The position numbers and the translations under genes are program-made. Below, one piece after another: positions 8,618 through 20,600 of a stretch of DNA of 64,000 bases (position 1 is the stretch's first letter; every line of letters starts with the position of its first letter). This stretch comes from Bacteroidota bacterium (GTDB lineage Bacteria; Bacteroidota; Bacteroidia; Cytophagales; Cyclobacteriaceae), in assembly GCA_018267275.1 (NCBI GenBank), contig JAFDYV010000008.1:81951-145950 (forward strand), written 5' to 3'. The notes below the pieces were generated by a model, which was not told where the DNA came from, did no database searches, and was given only the letters and a program-made list of their open reading frames with translations.

Positions 8618-11600
8618 ATGGTGAAGCTACCTAAGGCATTAGCAACCTTTCTATTTTTTGCTTTAATTTCAAGTACAACCTTTGCTCAGTCCTGTTTTGA
8701 TTTGACGTTCAGCGGGGTGAGGTCGTTCGGTACCACATCTCAAACATCCACGGGTGCGGCACCTGCATGTTCGCAGGTAACTCCAACTATTCGGTATTTA
8801 TACAATCTTTCTAGCAATACTTTGCCGGCAGGTACCACGGTGCAGGTATTGTTCAGTTGGGGCGATGGTAGCCCAAATGGAGTGGTCGGGCCGCTACCTT
8901 TCAATGCACTTTCGTACGATGTATCACTGTCGCATCAGTTTCCGTTAAATAGCGACTGTGAGTATCTGGTCCGAGCGTCAATTTTTATAAATGGATCAGT
9001 TTGCCCCGCTACCCAACAACAAACTTTGATTCAATCTTTTCGAACAGAAGCTTTTAATCAAGGGCTTGTTAGAATCATCAATCCAGTTAGTGGCACTAAC
9101 ATTTTTGATGTTTGCCCAGGGCAAAATATTTCCACACTATTTAATGACCTGACAGTGATGAACTGCAATGAAAATTATGTGATGACACAGGGTCCTTTGG
9201 CAGGGAGTACAATTACAAACCCAAATATTTTAAGACGGTGGCAACAAATCGTTTATAACACTCAGACTACTGGAGGTACCAGAATCCCAAATGTATTTGT
9301 TAATGGTGTTCAAGTAACCAACGCCTCGGGTGCACCAATTCAGCCTGGTCCCGATTTCTACCAAGATCCTCGTGGGGTTTACTTGATGAGCGCGCCTGTT
9401 ACTACCGGGACTCCTGCCCGAAGGAGCACACTCAATATCACAGCAGCTGGTGGCTATGGCCCCGGTTTCCCTCAGGTTGGCAATATTTTTGAAATTACAC
9501 TTCGCTATTGGAATGTTTGTAATCCGTATGATGATCCATTAATCCCTGGCGCACCTGTTGATGCGATTAATGGCGATAACCCCCCTATCACCGGAGTTGC
9601 ACTCATCCGCATCATACCAGATCCTCCGATTTTGTCGGCAGTGGCTGCGCCAGATTTGTGTTATGGCACTGCCTTAACAAATGCAAACACTTTTGCCGTT
9701 TCTGGAAATACAGGATCAACAACTGCTATCCGTTGGTATGACGGAAATCCTTTGGCTGGTGGAACGCTGGTTGCGAACCCACTCGGGACAAACAGCACAA
9801 CATTCAGAATGTCAGCATATCCTGCTTCGGCCCCTGGTGGGCCAATTAATACCAGTAGAGCTGGCGGTGCAGGAGGCGTGTATGCATTATGGGCAACGCA
9901 AGTATATGGAGGTATCAACGGCTGTGAGAGTCAGCCGGTGCAGGTGATCAGAATTGTGCGCCCCCAACTCACACCACCGGCAGCGCCAACTGGAATCACA
10001 GCATTGTGCAATAACACGGCCAATGTATCGTATTCTCAGGGTGCCGCATCTCCTTCAACCACAATTCCGGCCAACACTTTCACGAATACAATCGCCATTA
10101 ACTATACAACCGAGTATTTTTGGACTGCAAATCCCCCAGCGGGAGTCACACTTTCTGCATCGACAGGTAACAGCATCAATGTTATTTTTGCTTTGACTGA
10201 ACCTGCGCCATCAACACCTACAAATACCAATTTGAATATCGAAACGGTACGAAGGTACACCACTGCTCCCCAATGCACGACAACTCCGGGCGCAAGAACG
10301 GTAAACGTGTCCTATTCAACGCTCGGGGGAACCATTACACCAACACCCAGAACGATTTGCGATGGATCTGCCACAGGAGCTTTTACGCTTACGGGCTACC
10401 GAGGTACGATCAACTCGTGGTACCGCGTTTTTAATGCGGGCGCACCGATAGCTATTGCGGGAACTGCAGGGTTGACTAATTGGCCGGGAGAGGTTCCTCC
10501 TAATGGAGCTGGGAGTTACGAGTATTATGCTGAAGTTCAGAACGGTGTTAATTGCGCAGTAGTCAACAGTGCTGATGCCATCGTTACCGTTAACCCTGTG
10601 CCACCACAGCCAACAATTGGTGCATCGGGCCCGACAACGTTTTGTAATGGGGGGACCGTCACTTTAACATCCAGCAATACCCTGGCAAGTTCTTATCAAT
10701 GGTTTAGAAATGGAGTCCCGGTGGTTGGCGCAACTTCACAGAATATTGTTTTGAATACTGTAGCACAAAGCGGCAGCTATACCGTGCAGACATTTGGGGT
10801 GGCCCCTTCAAATTGTCCAAGCCCAGTTTCTACAGCAACGGTCGTTACCATTAATCCTTTGCCAGTGGTTTCAGGACCGATAGGAGGTGGGGCCGTTTGC
10901 TCTGGTTCTCCTGCCCCTGACATTGTTTTCACCGTTAGTGGTGGCACAGGTCCCTTTACTGGCTTTTTTACTGGCCAGCCGGGAAGTTTAAATTATGGAA
11001 ACACAGCCCCTGGATACCCAATAGCATCGACCCCCGGGGTTAGTCAAACTGCTACGTCCATTACGCTTTCTAATCCGATAACAGTTTCAAACGGAAACTT
11101 CATCTTACTTTCATTGGTTGATACGTCAACTGGCTGTTCGGCAACTGCATTAGGCGGTACTGGAACGATTGTGTTCGGTGGGGCTCCTCCGACATTCACC
11201 AGTGGGCCGTCACTAACGCCAAACGCCACCTGTTTCAATGGCGGGCTGACAACAGATCCTCAGTTGAATTTTGTGCTTGACCCAGGGTCAGCCTCATTAA
11301 GTGGATTCACGCTGACTTATAGAATCGATGGTGGAGCAAACCTTACTAAGGTTTTTAATACCAATGCTGCAAGTGCACCAAGCGCTCCGATTACATTTAA
11401 CGAAACTGCCCTCAATAATACAGCGCCCAGCCCACATGTTATCCGTATTGTTTCAATTGTGTCGCCTGGGGGCTGTCTTTCCACTTTCAATTTAGATCTT
11501 AATTTCACTGTAAACCCGTTGCCAAATGCGCCCACAGCACCAGTCTCGTCCATATTTTGTTCTTCTGGAACGCCTGCGCCAATAAGTGCAACACCTGCAC

Positions 11601-14600
11601 CTAGTTCAACAATTGATTGGTATGCGGCTTCATCGGGTGGATTGGTTTTAGCAGGGGGTACTGGTACAAGTTCATTTACACCCCCGGCAGCCGGCACTTA
11701 TTTTGCCGAATCGAGAAACACCACTACTGGCTGTATCAGTGGTACGAGGTTGGCCGTTACCTCCACAATGGACAACGCCCCCGCTGCAGCAGTTGGTGGG
11801 TCAAACCAAAATATCTGTACAACAACAGCAACAATGGCTGCTACCCCTGCCAATAATGGCGGTTCGGGTTTATGGACAAAAGTATCTGGCACAGGAACCC
11901 AAACTATTACCACACCCAATAGTGCCACAACAACTATTACGGGCTTGGTTCAACCAGCGCCAGGCGCTGCAGCGAATGTTTACGTCTTTAGATGGACGGT
12001 GAGTAGCGCACTGTTTCCGGCAGCAGGTTCTTGCCCCCAAACAACTTCTGATGTAACAATAACCGTCAACAGTTTGCCAACCTCAACAGATCCGGCTCCT
12101 CAAGTTTGTGAAACTGTTTTTGGAGGGAATCAAACCACTGGTGTAGATTTAACTGCTTTTGATGCAAGCGTTACAAGCCATCCGCTTGGGGCCCCAACGG
12201 TAGCATGGTTCTCAGACTCGTTAAGGACAATTGCTGTCCCTACACCAACCAATGTTACCGTTGTTGGCCCTACTCGTCAATTCTTTTTTACAGCTACCTC
12301 GCCAGTCACGGGTTGTCAAAATGTGGGTCAAATTACATTTACGGTTAACGGCCGGCCGGGTGCTGCCACCCAAAACCGACAATTTTGTGAAGATGTTATA
12401 GGTGGAGGAATTGCATCTGGGATAAATTTACTGACGGAGTTTAATACTGCTGTTACGGGTGGTGCAGCCAATCGCGCGGTGGCTTGGTTCTCGGATGCTG
12501 GTTTAACAACGCCAGTCGCTGTTCCGAATTCATTTTCATTTGGCCCTGCTGCGGTTACGTTGTTTGCAAGGGTAACCAATACGCTTACTTCTTGTACCAA
12601 TAGTGCTGCCGTCAATTTAAGCATTAAACCTAAACCAATATTAAATCCAATTCAGGGCAATGCGTCCGTTTGTACGGGTAATAGTATTATCCTATATCAG
12701 TTAGATCCAACTTTCAACGCTGGTTCTACTTATACATGGAGTATAGTTGGATCTCCTCCGGCAGCCGTTCAATTGTTTGGTGGCGGTGGGACAAACTCAG
12801 CCAATTTCTTTGCTTTATTAAAGTTTCCCGCGGCAACTGGGACTGTTCAAATTGATGTAACGGAGACACTCAATGGATGCGTTGGTACTACAAGTTCAAC
12901 CACGGTAACAGTAAACTCTGCGCCTGCACCAAATACCATCACGGGTGCTTTGCAAGTGTGTGCCAATCAAACTGGGGTAAACTATGCAGTTACATCACCA
13001 AACGGAACCTCTACCTATACATGGACTGTCACGGGGGCCACTGTGGCAGGGGCAGCCGGAGATAACATTAATGTTGATTTTAGTACGATTTCCCCGGTAA
13101 CAATAAAAGTTGCAGAAACAGCCATCTCTGGTTGTGTAGGAGCAGATGCTTCCATTAACGTGACGGTGAATCCTAGACCGGTGATGACTTCTAGTTCAAC
13201 GGTTGCAACGTGCAGCGGTGTTGTACCAGCATTGCCATTTACATCGTCAATCATAGGAAGTACATTTTCGTGGACTGTTCCTCCAGGGGGAATTACTGGT
13301 GCAATCACTGGCACGAGCGTAGGCAGTAGCGGAACTGGGAACTTGAGTGAGGTTTTGGTGAATACTTCTGGTGCGGTTGGTTCGGTCACTTACAATGTTA
13401 CACCCACAGCACCAACGGGTTGTCAAGGTACAACACAAGCAGTTACCGTAACCGTTAATCCGGAACCAGTTTTAGTTAGTCCGCAAACCAAAACCATTTG
13501 CAGTGGTGATCAGGTCAACTACCAAATTCTTTTGAGCCCTCTTAACCTCCCTGCAGGCACCGCATTTTCCTGGTCGGTTCCAACAATGTCCGATGCATCT
13601 GTACAAGGAACCGGTGGCACCAACGTACCTGCTACTAATCCATTGCATATCATCGATGTGCTCACGAATACAACGGCAGCGCCTATCACTGCTACCTACA
13701 CCATTACACCATCTGTTGCAGGGTGCCCAGCGGGTACGGCCCGTACAGTGGTTATTACTGTGAATCCTGCACCACGCGTTGCGACTACACTTAATGCAAC
13801 AAAATGTAGCGTGGAACCAATTGGTTTGACTTTGGCTTTAGCTCCAGGTTCAGCGCCAACTAGTGGCTATAATATTATTTCTCGTTCCGTTAGCCCCGGG
13901 CTGACTCCCGGCACGGGCAATGCTGTGGTGCCAAGCGTTGGTAGCGTGGCGGCAAATTATTTGGCAAACGATACTTATAAAAATGTTGGAAATGGCAATA
14001 CTGTTTTAACAGTTACCTATCGCGTGCAAGCTGTAGGTTCCGTGGGAGGCTGTTTGAGTGCACCTGTGGATATTGTTATCAGTATTAACCCAGAACCAGC
14101 GCTGTCTAATTCTTTAGACCGCACCGTATGCAGTGGTGACATCATTGGTTTGACGCTCTCCACCGCCCCTGGGTCTGCCAATGCAGCAAACTTCAACGTG
14201 AATGGTGTTACTATTCCGGCTGGGCTGACGCCCGGAGGTACTAATGCCATTGTTCCGACCGCGATCCCGCAAGCGAGCAACTACCTACAAAATGACAGGT
14301 ATACCAATTTGACCGGTGGAACACTGACCGTAATCTATCAGGTAGTGCCCGTGAGCACCGTTGGAAGTTGCCCGGGCGATCCGCCAAAATCGATTAGCAT
14401 TAATGTGTTACCTGAGCCCGTTATCAACCCGGTGACTAGCGTGACGGTGTGCCCTAGCCAAAACGTGGGACCGTTTAACTTCACTGCAAACACAGGCGGG
14501 GGTGAAAACTTTACTTGGACAAACGACAATACCGTAATAGGATTGCCGGCTTCAGGTAACGGTAATATCGCAGCGTTTGTCGTAAATGGAAATTTGACTG

Positions 14601-17600
14601 GCGTTAACCAAGTCGCAAACATTACGGTAAATGCAACCAAGAGTGGATGCGCTTCATCTACGCCAGTTGTATTTCAGATCACAGTAAGGCCTCAGCCAGT
14701 CATCAATGCTGTTACCAACATATCGGTTTGCCCGGGCCAAACAATTGGACCTATTAATTTCGTTGCAAACACAGGCGGTGGAGAAACATTTGCTTGGACA
14801 AACGATAATACTACAATTGGCTTGGCCGGCAGCGGCACCGGGCCGATATCGTCATATACTGCGCCAGCCAATGTTACGGGTTCAGACATTGTGGGTAATA
14901 TCAGTGTCACCGCTACACGCAATGGTTGTGTAAGCTCCGCGATCACATTTAGGATCACTATCAAACCGCAACCGGTTCTGAATGCGATTGCTGACGTTTC
15001 AAAATGCCCGACTGAATTGGTAGGTCCTTTTAATTTTGTTGCCAACACAGGTGGCGGTGAAACCATCGCATGGACTAATGATAATACTGCGATCGGCATA
15101 GCTGCATCAGGCACTGGAAGTATTGCCAGCTATTCTGCACCAGCAAATTTGACGGGCGCAGCAATAGTGGGGAACATTACAGTCACCGCAACCAAGAATG
15201 GTTGCACCAGCCCAGTCAGAACATTTGTTATTACCATCAAACCTCAGCCAGTTTTAAGTTCGGTAACTAACATTGCAGTTTGCCCCGGGCAAACCGTTGG
15301 ACCAGTTAATTTCGCAGCGAATACCGGGGGTGGCGAGTCATTTGCTTGGACTAATTCAAATATTTCAATTGGTTTGGCAGGCAGTGGTTCGGGTAACATT
15401 GGCTCTTTCCTTGCGCCTTTGAATAATACAGGCTCACCATTTGTAGGAAATATTGCCGCTACCGCAACCTTGAATTCTTGTGTAAGCACTCCTATTAATT
15501 TTACCATCACCGTTAATCCAACTCCTGTGGTTTCGGCTATTGCTGATATTGTCCGTTGCCCCGGATCTACTGTACCTGCGATTAACTTTGCTGCAAACTC
15601 AGGTGGCGGAGAAACATTCACTTGGACGAATAGCAATACCAACATCGGATTACCAGCAAACGGAACCGGCAACATCGCCTCTTACACTGCACCGGCAAAC
15701 TTGACGGGTGTTGCATTTGTCGGCACTATTAGCGTAACAGCCACCAAAAATGGTTGTACCAGTTCTGCCACTACTTTCCAGATTCGCATAGACCCACAGC
15801 CAGTCATTAATCCAATCGCAGACGTTGCAGTTTGTCCTGGTCAATCCATCGGCCCTATCAACTTTACTTCCAATGCTGGCGGAGGAGAAACATTTACCTG
15901 GACGAACACAAACACAGCAGTAGGGCTAGCCGCCTCCGGCACGGGTAACATCGCCACTTACATTGCTCCAACCAACACTACGGGTTCAGCATTTGTAGGC
16001 ACCGTCACAGTCACCGCTACTCGCAATGGATGTGTGAGCGCCATTCGTACGTTTACAATTACCGTAAATCCTCAGCCAATTGTAACAACCATGGCTAACA
16101 TCGTTGCTTGTCCAGGTCAAACAATTGGGCCGTTGAATTTTACGTCAAATGCGGGCGGTGGAGAAACATTTACGTGGACCAACTCTAATACCTCCATAGG
16201 ATTAGCTGCTAGTGGAACAGGCAACGTTGCCTCATTTACCGCACCTGCCAACAACACGGGGGTTGCATTCGTCAGCACCATCAGTGTGATTGCAACTCGC
16301 AATGGCTGCGCCAGCAGTCCGATGAATTTCCAAATTACAGTTAATCCACAACCCGTGGTTGCAACGCAAACCAATATTGTGGTGTGTCCGGGCGCCACGG
16401 TAGGGCCGTTAAGTTTTTTAGCCAACACAGGCGGCAGTGAAACGTTCAATTGGACGAATAGCAACACAGCCATTGGGCTAGGTGCATCTGGCTCGGGCAC
16501 GATCTCTTCATTTGTTGCTGCAAGTAATGTTACTGGCGCTAATGTGGTGGGCACAATCAGCGTAACTGCTACGAAGAATAGCTGTACCAGTGTGCCCATG
16601 GTCTTTACCATCACAGTTCAGCCAAACCCAATTGTGGCAGTCGTTACCGATGTAGTGACCTGTCCAAGCCAGACTATTGCGGCAATTAATTTTTCTGCGA
16701 ATACGGGCGGTGGAGAAACATTCAACTGGACAAACAATAACACCTCCATCGGGCTTGCCGCATCAGGCACGGGCAATATTGCATCCTTCACGGCACCTGC
16801 AAACTTGACCGGCTCCGATATTGTGGGTACTATCAGTGTTACCGCCACCCGAAATGGCTGTACAGGTGCTGTTAGAACATTTACCATTACCGTTAGACCG
16901 CAACCGGTTGTCAATACTGTTGCTAATGTTTCGGTGTGTGCAGGTCAATCGATCAGCGCCATCCCTTTTAGTGCCAATACTGGAGGTGGAGAAACATTCA
17001 GTTGGACCAATAGCAACACGGCTATCGGCTTAGCTGCAAGTGGCACGGGAAGTATTGCTGCTTACACCGCGCCTGCGAACCTGACGGGAGCTGATTTTGT
17101 CGGAACCATCAATGTGACTGCTACCCGAAATGGCTGTGTGAGCACGCCCATGACATTTACGATCACAGTTCGTGCCCAGCCGGTGGTTGCAGCGGTCGCA
17201 AACATTGCCGTGTGTTCGGGTCCAACTGCATCGCCAGTTACGATTGGCCCTATCAACTTTATTGCAAATACCGGTGGAGGCGAAACATTTAATTGGACAA
17301 ACACCAATGGATCAATCGGTTTACCGCTTTCGGGCACAGGAAACATTGCAGCTTACAACGCGCCATCGAATACCACCAACGGTAACTTTGTAGGAACCAT
17401 TAGTGTTACCGCTACCCGAAATGGTTGCAGCAGTTCTCCACCTGTTTCATTTACCATTACGGTGAGGCCGCGCCCTGTGATGTCGGCATCACTTGACAAG
17501 GCAGTGTGTAGCGGGCAACCCTTCGCCCAAACTTTAGCAACAGATGGTGTGTCTATCGGGGCAACCAACTACAACGTGGTGGCTGTTAAAGATCCTGCTT

Positions 17601-20600
17601 TAGTAGGCACACCAACTTCAGCAAATAATTTGGCGGCCAATGCGCTTGCTGCTGATAATTTCATCAACACTTCTTCGGTGCCATTGACTGTCGTATATAC
17701 GGTTACACCAAATGGCATCAATGGTTGTGTAGGTGATCCACGCACAGTCACGCTTACTGTAAACCCAGAACCTGTGCTCATCAATCCTGGTGTATCTGCT
17801 GTGTGCAGCGGAGATATCTCGAATATTACATTGGCAACCAATGGCACTTCTGTTGGAGCCGCCAGTTATGTGCTCGTATCAAAGCTGTATAGCATCGATG
17901 GCGGAACCACATTCGTAGGCGCGGTACCGGCAAATTTTGTAGACGCAGGAAATGTTCCTGTAACGTCAAGCGGAAACAATACGCTCATCAGAAATGATAA
18001 GTACACCAACACCCGCGCTGGTCAGGTGATTGTAAGGTATCAGATCAGGCCAATTTCACCTGTCAGTTCGAGCGGGGCGTGCAACGGGGCAACTGTGAAT
18101 TTTGATTTGCCTGTTAATCCACAACCCACATTAGACCCGGCTTTGAATCCGACACCAGTGTGTAGTGGTGTGGCATCAGGCGTTACATTGGGTGTGGCAC
18201 CCGGGTCTGTGGGTGCGGTTACTTACAACATTAACTCCATCACGTTCCCTGGTCTCACTGCTGGTTCAGGTAACACGGGGATTGGATCGGGTAAACTTGC
18301 CAATGCAATTTTCAACGATGTGTACGTCAATACTACCGCTAGCCCGGTGCAAGCAATCTATTCAGTGGTTCCTGTTTCAGCCGCTGGTTGCTTGGGTGCT
18401 CCCGCTACGGTTACGCTTACCATTAATCCTTCGCCTGCCTTGCTAACAGGTTTGGATAGAACAGTATGCTCCACGGATGTAAGCGGCATTACATTTGGTA
18501 GCCAGGGTACGAGTGTTCCCGCTACCACCTACAATATCATTGGCGTGACGATCAATCCGTCATTGACACAAACTGCTGGCAACACAGGTGCGCGCACAGG
18601 AGTAGGGCAAAACGAAGTTGTCAACGACCGATTCCAAAACCCAACGAATACTGTGCGGACAGTTGTCTATCGCATTGAACCCGTATCGGCCGCAGGGTGT
18701 AGAGGACCACAGGTAGATGTTAAGTTATCAGTTGAACCGACCGTGACAATGATCACACCTCCGAATGCATCGATTTGCAGTGACACGCCCAATACCCCGA
18801 GTCAAACCAATATCTTACTCAATTCAAATACCGTTCCTTCGGCAGGTGCAATTACGTTTGACTACACTGCGGTGGCAACACCTCCCGGATCGGTTACCGG
18901 TTTCTTCCCTGCGCAAGCCAACTTACCCATCAACTTTGTGATTACTGACAGACTTGTTAATAATACAAATGCTGTCGCGACCGTCACTTATACGATCACC
19001 CCGAAGGCCGTGGGGGCAAAAGGCGGAGTGGGATGTATTGCGCCCACATCAACAGTAGTTACGATTACGGTTGATCCAAAACCAAGGTTGTCGATCACAC
19101 CGGCCACGCAAATTGTTTGTGAGGGGGTAGCGACTACGATGACCTTGTCTTCGTCAACTGTGCCCAGCGCGGGAACAATCCAATTTACAAAAATCAGTGC
19201 CGTTCCCACGGGTGGTATGACGTTGACGTCTGTACCCAAAACAATTTATTTCAATGGCGAACAAATTGGTGATGTTTGGGATAACCCAACTACTTTGGCG
19301 CAAACGGTAACTTATACGTTTAGAGCATCGGTTGTTGGTGGGTTGGGTTGCATTAGCGAAGACATCACCGCGCTGCTCACTGTTAATCCAAGCCCTAACG
19401 TAGTGGCCTCTGCGCAGGCGCCTATTTGTAGCAGCGACTTTATCAATATTACGCTGACGCCAGATGTGGCAAATACAATTTGCAACTACACAGTTACTCC
19501 GCCTTCAGTCATCTCTGGTGCGACCAGCGGTGCCGGTAACTTGATCTTCCAAACCCTTTTCTATAACTCCGCAACGCCAACCGTTGCGAATAGTGATGGC
19601 CCCGTAACGGTCAACTACACGGTTACGCCTCGCGCCAATAATTGTAATGGCCCACAGTTGGTGATACCCGTTGTGGTAAATCCCAAACCGAAGATTTTGC
19701 CGTTGCCTAACACATTTACGATTTGCCATGGAAACACGCTTACCATACCGTTGTTGAGCAACGTAGTCGGTGCAAACTATACATGGACCGTTGACAACCC
19801 CAGCAATCTGCCCGGAATCGTAGAGCAGCCAGTTGTGGGTCCATCAACAGGCATCAGCCAGGTTTTAACCAATACAACGGGTACGCAAGCCACACTCACC
19901 TACACCATCAAAGCTTTTGGTCCTGGCGCAACACCAAACCAATGCGAAGGCGATCAGAAGATCATAATTGTTACGGTTGCACCTCAGATCACAGCAAGTT
20001 TTACCAACAATCCGGTATTTATGTGCAAGGGTAGGGGCAGCGACATCTTGATTGTTGAGATCAATGGCCAAGCTCCTTTCAACTTTGTGTACAACCGCAA
20101 TGACGGAACGACCAGCACAAACATTTCTGTAACCAATGCCGGTAACTTCAAAGTGATACCAATTAGCAACCTGCAAGCTACTACTACCTACACCCTCGTG
20201 TCGGTACAAGACGCTTTTGGATGCCCAGTAACAATCACAGCAGCACCTACAGTGGTCACGGTGAACGATGTTGATGCTACGTTTGTCTTGACATCTCCTG
20301 CAAAGGCATGTAGCCCATATACTGCGAGCTTCACTTACAACCAGGTTGCGCAGATTGCACCGGGCGTAGGCCCGAGGTATACTTGGCAATGGCGCGATGG
20401 CACCCGTGATATTACTGACAGTGTATTTACGGTAACTGCGCCCGGAAGTACCATTCAGCACACATTTACTAACTTGAGTCCAAGCCGAGACCAGCCTTAC
20501 AACGCCAACCTGTTTGTTCAATTAGATCCCACGATCTATCCGTTTAACGGCTGTGCCAAAAATACCACGCAGACAGTGACGGTCAACTCAATTATTATCA

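Noticed and set aside
14408..17464. Possible CRISPR or satellite array because of regular 276-base spacing
   Set aside because: The period is a whole number of codons and the frame is continuous, with no short direct repeats and spacers; it is a coding repeat.
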